Positions 16,395-25,688 of a DNA stretch of 58,895 bases are shown here, piece by piece. Source of the DNA: JANWLD01 sp036278875 (GTDB taxonomy: Bacteria > Patescibacteriota > Saccharimonadia > Saccharimonadales > 2-12-FULL-41-12); the NCBI GenBank assembly GCA_036278875.1, contig DASUKF010000036.1, positions 1 to 58,895 of the forward strand. Direction: 5' to 3'. The position numbers and the translations under genes are program-made. Each line of letters opens with the position of its first letter. Position 1 is the stretch's first letter. The notes under the pieces are model-generated. The model saw only the letters and a program-made list of their open reading frames with translations, was not told the origin of the DNA and searched no databases.

Positions 16395-17531
16395 ATGTCT
16401 TTAAAAGATCCTTTGAAACAACACAAGGAACTGGCCGGCAAAATAGAGATGGCATTAAAAGCCGGTTTGGATAACGCCGATGACCTTAGCACCTATTACA
16501 CCCCCGGTGTAGGAGCTGTCAGCTCATACCTGGCCGACCATCCGGAAGAAGTTCGCGATTACACATGGCTGAACAATTCCGTGGCCGTAATTAGCGATGG
16601 TTCTTCAGTTCTCGGACTCGGTGATATAGGGCCGCAGGCATCGCTTCCGGTCATGGAAGGAAAATGCATGCTTTTTAAAAAATTCGCCGGTATTGATGCC
16701 GTACCTGTAGTGTTAGATGTGCATTCGCCGGATGAAATAGTAAATGCCATCAAGGCTATAGCTTCCGGTTTTGGCGGGATCAACCTGGAAGATATAGCGG
16801 CGCCTATATGCTTCGAAGTGGAAAGGAAGCTTAAAAGAGAACTGGAAATGCCGATCATGCATGACGACCAGCATGGTACCGCCATAGTCGTTTTAGCCGG
16901 CCTTATAAACGCATTGAAAATTACGGGAAAACAGCTTAAAGATTGCAAGCTCGTCATAAACGGCGCCGGTGCGGCAGGTATAGCCATAGCCAGGCTTCTG
17001 AAAAAATACCAGCCGGACATGCGGATACTGCTGGCCGACAGCCATGGTGCCCTATATGCCGGCCGCGAAAACCTGAACCCTGTGAAACAGCATCTGCTTA
17101 GCAAAGGGACGATAGTATCGGATGAAAAAGGGGAACTGGAGAAAATAATATCCGGAAGCGATATCTTCATCGGCGTATCGCGCGGTAATGTAGTCAGCGG
17201 CAACATGATAAGGTCCATGGCCGATAAGCCTATAGTTTTCGCCATGGCCAACCCTACTCCGGAAATAATGCCTGACGAGGCTAAGAAAGCCGGGGCCGCC
17301 GTCGTTGCAACCGGACGAAGTGATTTTGCCAATCAGGTAAATAATGCCCTGGCCTTTCCCGGTATATTTCGAGGGGCACTCGACAGCAGAGTGAACAGGA
17401 TAACCAGCCGTCATAAGATTGACGCGGCACGGGTTATAGCAAGCCTTGTAGAGAATCCGGATTCGGACAATATAATGCCCAGCATCTTTGATGAGAGGCT
17501 GGTCCCTCAAATCGCAAAAGTAATAACTTAG
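16395..17531 (+). CDS. NAD(P)-dependent malic enzyme (oxaloacetate-decarboxylating)
   Basis: 378 residues, the short bacterial form without the phosphotransacetylase-like tail. Motifs: YYTPGVGAV at the N-terminus, SDGSSVLGLGDIGP, the metal/substrate site HDDQHGTAIVVLAGL near 155-170, and a Rossmann NAD(P) site INGAGAAGIAIA near 195. It converts malate to pyruvate and CO2 while making NAD(P)H. With no TCA cycle genes nearby, it may supply pyruvate or reducing power from imported malate; that is inference. The stop overlaps that of the convergent pilB-like gene by 4 nt. Confidence 0.96.
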   Translation: MSLKDPLKQHKELAGKIEMALKAGLDNADDLSTYYTPGVGAVSSYLADHPEEVRDYTWLNNSVAVISDGSSVLGLGDIGPQASLPVMEGKCMLFKKFAGIDAVPVVLDVHSPDEIVNAIKAIASGFGGINLEDIAAPICFEVERKLKRELEMPIMHDDQHGTAIVVLAGLINALKITGKQLKDCKLVINGAGAAGIAIARLLKKYQPDMRILLADSHGALYAGRENLNPVKQHLLSKGTIVSDEKGELEKIISGSDIFIGVSRGNVVSGNMIRSMADKPIVFAMANPTPEIMPDEAKKAGAAVVATGRSDFANQVNNALAFPGIFRGALDSRVNRITSRHKIDAARVIASLVENPDSDNIMPSIFDERLVPQIAKVIT

Positions 17532-19126
17532 CTTACGACACGGTAAACTTCTTCTATAGTAGTTTCGCCATTTATTATCTTAAGAACTCCGTCTTGGAGC
17601 ATAGTTATCATACCCTCTTCTATAGCTTGCTTTTCCAGCATGTCGGTAGTTATCTCGTTCGGTGGTTTTCTTAAAAGCTCCCGTACACCCGGCGTCATCA
17701 TAAGCTGTTCGCGTATAGCTATCTGGCCTTTGAATCCGAACGGGTTGTCCTTGGTCTTTTTGGGCTTATAGAGAGTCAGGTTGTGCAAATCGGGTTTCTT
17801 CATTTTTGGCGGCAGGGTGTCTACCACCGCCTGCAGCTGTTTCAACAGGTCTTTGTCCGGTTTGAACGGCTCCTTCGTATCATCGTCAAGTTTCCGGATA
17901 AGCCTCTGGGCCATTACCAGGTGCATGGCGCTGGAAAACAGAGGGTTGATACCGATAGAATCAAGCATCCTGGTAAGCGCGGCGGCGGCGGAAGAGGCGT
18001 GAAAAGTGGAAAGCACCAAATGTCCGGTCAATGCCGCCTGCAGCGAAGTCCTGGCCGTATCCTGGTCTCTTATTTCGCCGACCATGACCACATCCGGGTC
18101 AAGCCTTAGAACGGCCCTTAGGTGGTCCGCGAAACCGGTAGCATCCTGGTCACCGGCAACCGGTATCTGAACTATCCCCTCCAGAACATATTCGACGGGG
18201 TCTTCCAGGGTTATTATCTTCCGCTCAGGAGCATTCAGGGTATTTATCAGCGAATAAAGCGTAGTGGTTTTCCCTGAACCGGTCGGACCTACTATAAGCA
18301 CCATGCCCGTAGGATGTTTTATGACATCATCGACGGCTTCCCGCTCGCTGTCACTCAGGCCCAGGTTATCGAGCTTAAGAAGCTCCATTCTTAAGTTAAA
18401 CAGGCGCATTACCACATCCTGGCCGTATACCGTAGGCACGGTTTCAACTCGCAGATTCACCGTGACATCCTCGCCGGTCGCCATCTTGTAAGTCCGGTTT
18501 ATATGTCCCGTCTGCGGGTCGGGGTCGCTGGTAGAAACATTGGCAGCAATAGCTATTGCCGATAAAAGTTGGTGATATTTCTCGTGCGTCAGCTCCGCTA
18601 TCGGATGAAGCACTCCGTCCACCCTTATACGGACCCTTACGGACTCTTTCTGGTTCTCCAGATGTATATCCGAGCCTTTCAACTGGTATGTCTGCTTCAC
18701 AAGATATGCCAGGATATCATCGGACAGGACTTGATTGAGCGTGGTTGTTACCTCGCTGAAAAGATCTTTGTCGCCTTCCTGGGAAAATTTGACGTCCTGA
18801 TATTCTACCTTTTTCGGCGGATCGTATAGGAGCATGTAATCCCTGAAACCGGTATCCGATATAAGGGAAAAACTGACTCTTTGGTCCAGAAACCGGTCCC
18901 TTATTTCCTGCATGGTCTGCTGGGAGGTAGTATTGGTAACACCGAAGTTTATATGATGCGGATCCGCAGATATGGGTACGAGACGGTATCGTTTCAGTTC
19001 TGCGGGGTCTAGAAGATCCCTATATAAAGGTTTTTCGCCCAGTGACGTATCGGCATACGAGAGCCCTAACACTAAGGCTCGGCGCTGGGTTGCTTTTTCT
19101 TCATCAGCGCGTGCATCTTCGCTCAT
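17528..19126 (-). CDS. Type IV pilus assembly ATPase (PilB/GspE family)
   Basis: 532 residues. The N-terminal GspE domain (about 40-150) is followed by the secretion ATPase core with Walker A GPTGSGKTTT near 280, the Asp box (DPVEYVLEG) and Walker B VVMVGEIRDQDT near 345, and a His box (LSTFHA). The four zinc-binding cysteines usual between the core and the C-terminus of PilB/GspE are missing: the segment reads LYKPKKTKDNPFGFKG. PilB powers pilus extension at the cytoplasmic face of the membrane. A pilin-like gene is at 39711; other pilus genes are not in this window. Confidence 0.94.
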   Translation of the reverse strand: MSEDARADEEKATQRRALVLGLSYADTSLGEKPLYRDLLDPAELKRYRLVPISADPHHINFGVTNTTSQQTMQEIRDRFLDQRVSFSLISDTGFRDYMLLYDPPKKVEYQDVKFSQEGDKDLFSEVTTTLNQVLSDDILAYLVKQTYQLKGSDIHLENQKESVRVRIRVDGVLHPIAELTHEKYHQLLSAIAIAANVSTSDPDPQTGHINRTYKMATGEDVTVNLRVETVPTVYGQDVVMRLFNLRMELLKLDNLGLSDSEREAVDDVIKHPTGMVLIVGPTGSGKTTTLYSLINTLNAPERKIITLEDPVEYVLEGIVQIPVAGDQDATGFADHLRAVLRLDPDVVMVGEIRDQDTARTSLQAALTGHLVLSTFHASSAAAALTRMLDSIGINPLFSSAMHLVMAQRLIRKLDDDTKEPFKPDKDLLKQLQAVVDTLPPKMKKPDLHNLTLYKPKKTKDNPFGFKGQIAIREQLMMTPGVRELLRKPPNEITTDMLEKQAIEEGMITMLQDGVLKIINGETTIEEVYRVVS

Positions 19127-19159
19127 CCATACTATTTAACCACAAGAGTTATCGGCTTG

Positions 19160-19165
19160 TATACT
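19160..19165 (+). promoter_or_regulatory. -10 box of the TrmH-family gene (leaderless)
   Basis: TATACT ends 7 nt before the ATG at 19173; a weak TTAACC is 18 nt upstream. The arrangement predicts a leaderless mRNA. The region also lies between this gene and the divergent pilB start. Confidence 0.55.
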
Positions 19166-19172
19166 TATTGAT

Positions 19173-19670
19173 ATGCGAAGGAACATAGTCGTAATAGCGC
19201 ATAACTTGCGAAGCGCGCATAATGTCGGCTCGCTTATCAGAACCTGTGAAGGCCTGGGCGTCGACAAGATATTTTTTACCGGATATACGCCGTACCCACA
19301 AAAACCGCGGGACGTAAGACTGCCGCATATATCACGAAAAATCGACAAACAGATAGACAAGACTGCGCTGGGAGCCCAGGACGGTTTGCCGTGGGATAGT
19401 AAAGAAAAAATAGGCGGGGTGATAAAGGCCCTGTCGGAGGACGGATATACGATATGCGCGCTCGAACAGGCAGAAGAAAGCACGCCCCTAAGCGAATTCG
19501 ACGCGCCGCACAAAGTCGCGCTCATCATCGGCAACGAAGTCAGGGGGCTGGAAAAAGAAGTGCTTGATAAAGCCGATACGGTTCTGGAAATACCTATGTT
19601 CGGCAAAAAAGAATCATTCAATGCAGTTCAGGCGGCCGCCATGGCTTTATACAGGATGAGATTTCACTAA
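19173..19670 (+). CDS. TrmH/SpoU family RNA 2'-O-methyltransferase
   Basis: 165 residues, a SPOUT-fold catalytic domain without the extra N-terminal RNA-binding domain. Family motifs: NLRSAHNVGSLIRTCEG (motif 1), LIIGNEVRGLEKEVL (motif 2) and LEIPMFGKKESFNAVQAAA (motif 3). These form the knotted SAM site of 2'-O-ribose methyltransferases. The target (tRNA or rRNA) cannot be told; size is like TrmL, but sequence alone does not settle it. Confidence 0.92.
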   Translation: MRRNIVVIAHNLRSAHNVGSLIRTCEGLGVDKIFFTGYTPYPQKPRDVRLPHISRKIDKQIDKTALGAQDGLPWDSKEKIGGVIKALSEDGYTICALEQAEESTPLSEFDAPHKVALIIGNEVRGLEKEVLDKADTVLEIPMFGKKESFNAVQAAAMALYRMRFH

Positions 19671-19680
19671 AAGATGTTAA

Positions 19681-19692
19681 GATAGTACTATC
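19681..19692. repeat. 12-bp perfect palindrome before the CAP gene
   Basis: GATAGTACTATC reads the same on both strands and lies in the 39-nt gap before the ATG at 19710. It could be an operator or part of a promoter (TACTAT as -10). Only one copy was noticed. Confidence 0.35.
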
Positions 19693-19709
19693 ACACTAAG
19701 CAATTAGTT

Positions 19710-20588
19710 ATGACAAAACAAAAATCAAAGACCGGCAAATATCCTCCCAGGCGGCGGACAACGTTCAAGAAGCACTCCAAAAGATATACCAAAGTCTATT
19801 CGCCATATCTGCCTATAGCTATAGGCTTGGCCATAGGCCTGGCGGTGATAATCGGCAATAGGCTCAATACCGGCAACAACTCGGTGTTAGGCTATGCTTC
19901 ATCGACTTCTCCGCAAACGCTTCTTGAACAGACCAATGAAAAACGCGAGTCGGCCCACACGCAGGATCTTAAGATAAACAAGGCGCTTGAATACGCTGCC
20001 CAGCTGAAGGCAAATGACATGGCCAAGCGGGATTACTGGTCCCATATAACGCCGGACGGCAAACAGCCGTGGTATTTTATTGACAAGGCTGGCTACGGAT
20101 ACAGTCAGGCCGCCGAAAACCTGGCTTACGGTTTCACCTCCAGCGAGAATACCATTGACGGCTGGATGAACAGTACCGAACACAGGGAATCGATGCTTAA
20201 TAAGGATTACGCCGACGTCGGGTTCGGCATCGCCAATTCACCGGATTATCAGAATCATGGCCCGGAAACCATAGTAGTAGCGCTGTATGGCAAGCCGGAT
20301 AAGCCGAACGCCCCCGGAGTGCGCGCTGATTTTATTGACAAGTCACCGGGTTCGATAAGCCGGCTTCAAACATTGACCGGCGGCAAATGGCCATGGATAA
20401 ACCTCATCAGCGGCATGATGATAGGTATCATAGCCATGTACCTGGTGACGAAACATTCGCTCAAGCTGCGCCGAAGACTGCGGGCCGGCGAGGATTATAT
20501 ATTGCATCATCCGGCCCTGGATATGACACTTTTGACCGTGCTTATATTACTGCTGGTCCTATCAAGAACCGTCGGGTTCATTCACTAG
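19710..20588 (+). CDS. Membrane-anchored CAP (SCP/PR-1) domain protein
   Basis: 292 residues. A basic N-terminus and one transmembrane helix (about 31-48) precede a CAP domain (about 70-200) with its signature residues: His in YWSHITPDG, Glu in AENLAYG and His in STEHRESML. Two further hydrophobic helices lie near 230-248 and 270-290, so the CAP domain should face outward, tethered on both sides. Bacterial CAP proteins are secreted or surface proteins of varied, mostly unknown function. The stop is 1 nt from the stop of the convergent dnaE gene. Confidence 0.88.
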   Translation: MTKQKSKTGKYPPRRRTTFKKHSKRYTKVYSPYLPIAIGLAIGLAVIIGNRLNTGNNSVLGYASSTSPQTLLEQTNEKRESAHTQDLKINKALEYAAQLKANDMAKRDYWSHITPDGKQPWYFIDKAGYGYSQAAENLAYGFTSSENTIDGWMNSTEHRESMLNKDYADVGFGIANSPDYQNHGPETIVVALYGKPDKPNAPGVRADFIDKSPGSISRLQTLTGGKWPWINLISGMMIGIIAMYLVTKHSLKLRRRLRAGEDYILHHPALDMTLLTVLILLLVLSRTVGFIH

Positions 20589-20589
20589 A

Positions 20590-23500
20590 CTACTGATACT
20601 TTATACTGGTATCGCCGAAAAGCCCCTTGGCCGTTTCCAGGAATTCTTTGCTCGGTTCTACCAAAGTAGGTATTTTTATAACCTGCTTATCGTCATCCGG
20701 ACCTACGACCAGTACCACCGGCACCAGTCCCGGTGTGCTATCTATGGCAGTTTTAAGCCCGGAAAGAGCCTCATGGTTATCCGTGTTGGCCACCCTTATA
20801 TAAACTCTCGGGTCGGGGCTTTTGGCCGCCGGCATGGAGATATCGCGCTCGCCGGGATTATCCGGATCAAGTTCGCTGGCCGAATCTACTACTATCTTGG
20901 TTTCTCCTTTATTACCGTCTCGTCCTTTTCTGGAAACTTTCCCTGTTACAAGGAGTACCAAATCGCGTTTCCAAAATTCCGCCGTCTTTTCCATGACACC
21001 CGGGAATACGACCAGCTCTATATCGCCCGACATATCGGCCAAGCGGACGAAGGCCATTCGTCTGCCGTTTTTGGTCGTTATTTCCCGTGCTTCGGTTATC
21101 GAGCCGCCGACTGTCAGGCTCTTGCCTTCGCGTTCATTTACGAGCTGGGCTATAGCCACGGCTTCTTTCTTTAAGATATCTTCATATTCGGCAAGAGGGT
21201 GGCTTGAAAGATATATACCGAGAAGCTCACGTTCCCATGCGACTTTCTGGCGCGGAGTCAACTCTACAGTCGGCGGGATAAGGCTCAGCTTGATTTCCAT
21301 CTCGGCGTCTACTTCGGAGATGCTTCCGAACAAATCCGTCTGTCCGCTAAGCATATCTTTTTGGCGCCGGTTAGCAAAAGCCAGCAGGCCGTCCATGTTT
21401 TCCAGCAAAAGTTCACGGCTGCCGAAGGTATCAAAAGCACCGGATTTTATCAGGCTTTCCAGTGCCTTGCGGTTCACTGCCCGAACATTTACTTCGGAAA
21501 GGAAACTTTCCAAATCTTTGAAGCCGCCAAGTCGTTTGCGGGCATTTATTATTTCTTCTACCGCCCCGGCACCCACGTTTTTTATAGCGTTCATGCCGAA
21601 CCTTATCTTTTCGTTATTGCCTTCTTTTATTACGGCGAACTCCCCGAAGGATTCATTTACGTCAGGCGGCAATACCTCTATTCCTATGGACTTACACTCG
21701 GAAATCTCTATAGCAAGCCTGTCCGTATCATCATAGTCGCTTGTCATCAGAGCGGCCATGAAAGCAGCAGGATAGTTTGCCTTCAGATATGCCGTCTGGT
21801 AGGCAATCAGAGCGTAGCAGGCTGCATGAGCCTTATTGAACGAATAGTCGGCAAAGGGCTGTATCTGGTTCCATATTTTCTCGGCATCGTTTTTAGAAAC
21901 GCCCTTTTTCTTGCAGCCCTCGATAAACCTGGGCTTTTCCGACTGCATGATACTGCGGTTTTTCTTGCCGATAGCCTTCCTGACCAAGTCCGCCTCGCCT
22001 GCGCTGTAACCGGCCAGAAGCTGAAGCAAGGCTATTATCTGTTCCTGGAAAACGATTACGCCATATGTATTCTGGAGCACAGGCTGCAGTGACTGATGAG
22101 GGTATGTAATAGAATCCCGGTTGTTCTTGCCGGCGATAAAACGCGGTATTTCAGACATGGGGCCGGGCCTGTACAGGGCATTCATGGCGATGATATCTTC
22201 AAATTCGGTAGGCTTAAGATCTTTCAGATAGCGCTTCATGCCGGCGGATTCCAGCTGGAATACCCCTGTCGTATCCCCACGCCTTAAAAGCTCGAAAGCT
22301 TTCTCATCATCCAGAGGCACACTGCTTATATCAATATCCCTTTTGTAGACCCTTTTGATTATCCTGAGCGTATTGTTGATGATGGTCAGGTTGGAAAGGC
22401 CCAGGAAATCCATCTTAAGCAAACCGATTTTTTCTATCGGCACCATCGAATACTGGGTTGCTACCACGCCTTTTTGAGCCTTTTCAAGCGGGGTGAAATC
22501 TACTATGTCGTCCGGCGCGATGACCACGCCGGCCGCATGCACGCCGTGGCTCCGTATGGTACCTTCCAGATTCATGGCAAGGTCAAATACCCTTTTCGCG
22601 TCAGAATTTTCCTTATATTCTTTCTTCAGTTCCGCATTGTCTTTTAGTGATTCCCTCAAAGGAATGTGTCTGCCCTGAATTGGCGGCGGAATCATCTTGG
22701 CCAGCCTGTCTGCTTCGGCATAGGGCACCTGCAATACGCGTGCTACATCGCGTACCGCGTTGCGTGCCGCCATGGTTCCGAAAGTAACTATGCTGGCGAC
22801 CTTGTCTTCACCGTATTTATCTACGCAGTATTGGATAACTTCGTCCCGGCGCGTATCCTGTATATCGACATCGAAATCCGGCATGCTGATACGGTCCGGA
22901 TTTAAAAACCTTTCGAAAAGCAGGTCGTACATGAGCGGATCAAGCTCGGTTATCCTCAGCCCATAAGCTACAATCGAACCGGCACCGCTGCCGCGTCCCG
23001 GGCCGAAGACTATCCCCTGGTCCTTACCCCAGTTTATGAAGTCCTGGACTATCAGGAAGTAGCCGTCGAAACCCATACGGTCTATCACGCCGAGTTCGTA
23101 CTGAGCCCTGTCAACAATTTCCTTCGACAACTGCTTCTTGATATCGGCCAGATTTGATTTCGGCTTGATATCGGGTTTGTAGCGGGATACCAAACCTTTG
23201 TAGGTTAGCAGTTCAAGGTGGCTCTTTTCGGTTTCGCCTTTCGGAACGGGGAACTTCGGAATCAGATACTTGCCAAGCTCCAGCTCTACATCACACCTGT
23301 CGGCTATGGCCCTGGTGTTTGATACCGAGTCCGGATGTTCTTCGCCCCAGCGCTTTATGATATCCTTCGGATCGGCTACGAACAGCTCGAACTCTTTTAA
23401 GGACATCCTGTTCTCGTCTGAGAGGAACGCTCCAGTCTGTACGCACAGGAGTATCTCGTGGGCTTCGCGGTCATCTTTTTCCAGATAATGTGCATCCCCG

Positions 23501-24171
23501 GTGATAACCGTAGGTATGTCCAGCTCTTCCGCTATCTTGAAGCTGTCGCCGGTAACTTTTATCTGCTCATCCCAGGCACCGTTATGCTTCGGGTGGCCAT
23601 GGTCCTGAATCTCTATATAATAGCGGTCCCCGAAGACACTTTTGTACCACTTGGCAGTCTCACGGGCCTTATCTATCTGGTCGTATCTTATGGCATCGCC
23701 GAACTCGCCGTTTATACAGCCGGAGAGAACTATCAGGCCTTCATTGTATTTTTTAAGCAAGTCGCGGTCTATTCTGGGCTTATAGTAAAAACCTTCCAGA
23801 TTGGAAATGGTAGACAAGCGCATCAGGTTTTTGTAGCCCCGGTTGTTCATAGCAAGTATGGTGAGGTGGAAATACTGCTTGTCATGAGCCGGATCCTTGT
23901 CGGTGTATTTTCTCGGTGCTATATACGCCTCAATGCCGATGATAGGCTTGACGCCGCTTTTTTTCGCCCTGGTATAGAATTCAATCGCGCCGGAAAGCGT
24001 GCCATGGTCGGTCATGGCAACGGCTTCCATACCCATTTCTTTTACCTTGTCTATGAGGGCGGGGACTTTGGTAAGTCCGTCAAGAAGAGAATACTGCGTA
24101 TGGTTATGCAAGTGTACGAAGTCAGAGGCCTTCAGTACATTATTTTTTCCCGTTTTTTCTTTTTCCGGCAC
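20590..24171 (-). CDS. dnaE: DNA polymerase III subunit alpha
   Basis: 1193 residues from the GTG at 24171, chosen because GAGGG lies 6 nt upstream; a TTG at 24177 would sit right against that sequence. The PHP domain opens with HLHNHTQYSLLDG and MTDHGTLSG. The polymerase core includes GRGSGAGS and the catalytic PDFDVDIQD, then GVFQLESAGM, and the C-terminus carries a helix-hairpin-helix (about 830-900) and an OB fold (about 990-1080). It is the replicative polymerase of the chromosome. A minus-strand TATAAT (24198-24203) lies about 27 nt before the start. Confidence 0.97.
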   Translation of the reverse strand: MPEKEKTGKNNVLKASDFVHLHNHTQYSLLDGLTKVPALIDKVKEMGMEAVAMTDHGTLSGAIEFYTRAKKSGVKPIIGIEAYIAPRKYTDKDPAHDKQYFHLTILAMNNRGYKNLMRLSTISNLEGFYYKPRIDRDLLKKYNEGLIVLSGCINGEFGDAIRYDQIDKARETAKWYKSVFGDRYYIEIQDHGHPKHNGAWDEQIKVTGDSFKIAEELDIPTVITGDAHYLEKDDREAHEILLCVQTGAFLSDENRMSLKEFELFVADPKDIIKRWGEEHPDSVSNTRAIADRCDVELELGKYLIPKFPVPKGETEKSHLELLTYKGLVSRYKPDIKPKSNLADIKKQLSKEIVDRAQYELGVIDRMGFDGYFLIVQDFINWGKDQGIVFGPGRGSGAGSIVAYGLRITELDPLMYDLLFERFLNPDRISMPDFDVDIQDTRRDEVIQYCVDKYGEDKVASIVTFGTMAARNAVRDVARVLQVPYAEADRLAKMIPPPIQGRHIPLRESLKDNAELKKEYKENSDAKRVFDLAMNLEGTIRSHGVHAAGVVIAPDDIVDFTPLEKAQKGVVATQYSMVPIEKIGLLKMDFLGLSNLTIINNTLRIIKRVYKRDIDISSVPLDDEKAFELLRRGDTTGVFQLESAGMKRYLKDLKPTEFEDIIAMNALYRPGPMSEIPRFIAGKNNRDSITYPHQSLQPVLQNTYGVIVFQEQIIALLQLLAGYSAGEADLVRKAIGKKNRSIMQSEKPRFIEGCKKKGVSKNDAEKIWNQIQPFADYSFNKAHAACYALIAYQTAYLKANYPAAFMAALMTSDYDDTDRLAIEISECKSIGIEVLPPDVNESFGEFAVIKEGNNEKIRFGMNAIKNVGAGAVEEIINARKRLGGFKDLESFLSEVNVRAVNRKALESLIKSGAFDTFGSRELLLENMDGLLAFANRRQKDMLSGQTDLFGSISEVDAEMEIKLSLIPPTVELTPRQKVAWERELLGIYLSSHPLAEYEDILKKEAVAIAQLVNEREGKSLTVGGSITEAREITTKNGRRMAFVRLADMSGDIELVVFPGVMEKTAEFWKRDLVLLVTGKVSRKGRDGNKGETKIVVDSASELDPDNPGERDISMPAAKSPDPRVYIRVANTDNHEALSGLKTAIDSTPGLVPVVLVVGPDDDKQVIKIPTLVEPSKEFLETAKGLFGDTSIKYQ

Positions 24172-24251
24172 TATCAACCCTCAGCTTTTCTAGAGATATT
24201 ATAGCTTAGGTTTTTTTAAATTTCTGTTGTAAATATTTTCGGGCGATGCCG

Positions 24252-24983
24252 TTAGACATTTACATTAAATAGTCTGCCGATAAAGTAGGTGATTATCATA
24301 GCCAGCGCACCGCCGCAAACAACCCTTGCCATAGCTCTTCCGATTTTAGCGCCGCCTACCCTGGCGCTTAAATAGCCTGTTATCATCAGGGCAATTATGA
24401 CGGATATGAAAGTGGCCAATATTCTGGAATCAGCCGGTGGGATGAGAATTATAGACATCGGTATGGCCGCTCCTATAGTAAAGGCCGCGGCTGATGCGTA
24501 AGCGGCATGCCACGGGTTTGTCAACTCATCCGGGTTTATTCCAAGCTCAACCTCGACATGCGCCCGGAACGGATCATGCTCGGTAAGCTCTTTAGCCACC
24601 AGTTTGGCTGTCTTAGGGCTTAGCCCTTTCTTTTTATATATATTCTCAAGTTCTATAAGTTCTTCCGCCGGAAAATGTTTCAGCTCGTATTTTTCCTTTT
24701 CAAGCAGCGCCCTCTCACTGTCCCTCTGAGAACTTACGGAAACATATTCGCCTGCGGCCATGGACATGGCGCCGGCTATCACTCCGGCCAGTCCCGCCGT
24801 CAGAATGACCCCTTTGTTCTCGGTCGCGCTGGCTACACCTACTACCAGGCCGGCTATTGAAACAATCCCGTCATTCGCACCAAGCACTGCGGCCCTGAGC
24901 CAATTAAGCTTTGAGCCGCTGTGGTTCCTGTGGAATTCAGGATGCGTGCCGGCCGCTTTCTCCGAACTGTCTTTTTCAGCCAT
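24252..24983 (-). CDS. VIT1/CCC1 family iron/manganese transporter
   Basis: 243 residues with five hydrophobic segments. The opening LRAAVLGANDGIVSIAGLVVG and AGAMSMAAGEYVSVSSQ are hallmarks of the VIT family (parts quoted). A charged middle loop (EKEKYELKHFPAEEL and on) matches the metal-binding cytoplasmic helix of VIT1. The family exports or stores Fe2+/Mn2+ across membranes. It is first in a run with two small envelope proteins: the next gene starts 5 nt upstream of it in the reverse order, so all three could be one transcript. Confidence 0.93.
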   Translation of the reverse strand: MAEKDSSEKAAGTHPEFHRNHSGSKLNWLRAAVLGANDGIVSIAGLVVGVASATENKGVILTAGLAGVIAGAMSMAAGEYVSVSSQRDSERALLEKEKYELKHFPAEELIELENIYKKKGLSPKTAKLVAKELTEHDPFRAHVEVELGINPDELTNPWHAAYASAAAFTIGAAIPMSIILIPPADSRILATFISVIIALMITGYLSARVGGAKIGRAMARVVCGGALAMIITYFIGRLFNVNV

Positions 24984-24988
24984 GGGTT

Positions 24989-25387
24989 TTATTTTTTCAG
25001 GAACTTGGCCAGATTCTCTTTGGCCTTTTTGGCCTCTTCTACCATTTCCTTGAGATCCGGATCATCTGCTTCTCCGTCATGCAAAGCGCTCAGTATCATC
25101 TTGACTTTCTGTTTGGTTTCTTTAGCGGTATCAATTTGTTTCTTCAGATTATTCTGGGCGTCCTTCTTTGTCTTTTTCAATTTCTTATCGGCATCCGATA
25201 CCAGCGCGCTGAGTTCCGCATATGACTTCTTAAGCTGTTTTTCGCTGTCAATCTTCGCTTTGTTGGCCGAGTTGGCAAGTTTGACCCGGGTTCTTTTGCC
25301 ACTTCTTGGTGCCGAGAGTATTCCAACGGCATAGCCGATACCTGCGGCAATCATGGTTCCTAAGGCGAATTTGCTCTCTTTCTTCAT
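24989..25387 (-). CDS. YtxH domain protein
   Basis: 132 residues. The N-terminal helix GTMIAAGIGYAVGILSAPRSGK is the YtxH signature (Gly-rich membrane-associated helix then APxSGK; part quoted). The rest is Lys/Glu-rich coiled coil. YtxH proteins are small envelope-associated proteins, stress-linked in Bacillus; function unclear. It overlaps the upstream DUF948-like gene by 4 nt (ATGA), so the two are translated together, and ends 5 nt before the VIT gene. Confidence 0.8.
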   Translation of the reverse strand: MKKESKFALGTMIAAGIGYAVGILSAPRSGKRTRVKLANSANKAKIDSEKQLKKSYAELSALVSDADKKLKKTKKDAQNNLKKQIDTAKETKQKVKMILSALHDGEADDPDLKEMVEEAKKAKENLAKFLKK

Positions 25388-25665
25388 TTCTTACCCTTCT
25401 TCTTATTAAATTTTTCAGCGGTGTCAACAACTTTGCCGCTGATGTTGGCAATCAGTTTGAGCAAGGCGACCGGCGTGGCCGTCTTTTCAAAAAACGAAGC
25501 GATTTCTTCGGCCTTATCCACGGCATTTTCGGCATAATCGGTGATGTGCTTTATCTGGCGTGTTATCTGGATAAACCTTACCACCAGGATAATCATGAGC
25601 AAAAGAAGCAGAGCGAGCATGACGGAAAGGATAATAGTTAATGCTTCAAACCACTTAGTGTCCAT
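25384..25665 (-). CDS. DUF948-like small membrane protein
   Basis: 93 residues with one N-terminal transmembrane helix (about 10-31) followed by an amphipathic helical stretch (ITRQIKHITDYAENAVDKAEE), in the pattern of DUF948 proteins, which often sit next to YtxH genes as here. Its stop overlaps the start of the YtxH gene. It starts 23 nt downstream of the galU stop on the same strand? No: galU ends at 25689, so this gene is the next one read after galU, with a 23-nt gap. Likely role: envelope-associated, unknown. Confidence 0.7.
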   Translation of the reverse strand: MDTKWFEALTIILSVMLALLLLLMIILVVRFIQITRQIKHITDYAENAVDKAEEIASFFEKTATPVALLKLIANISGKVVDTAEKFNKKKGKK

Positions 25666-25688
25666 GTCTTTGATTATAAACTATTTTG

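Noticed and set aside
16559..17332. Long open frame antisense to malic enzyme
   Set aside because: It lies wholly inside a well-supported gene on the other strand and its translation is low-complexity without any recognised motif; the same holds for long antisense frames in nusA (7642-8343) and dnaE (20822-21736).
25489..25510. 5-bp hairpin plus T6 inside the DUF948-like gene
   Set aside because: The stem (CGAAG/CTTCG) is too short to count as a terminator and is expected by chance.
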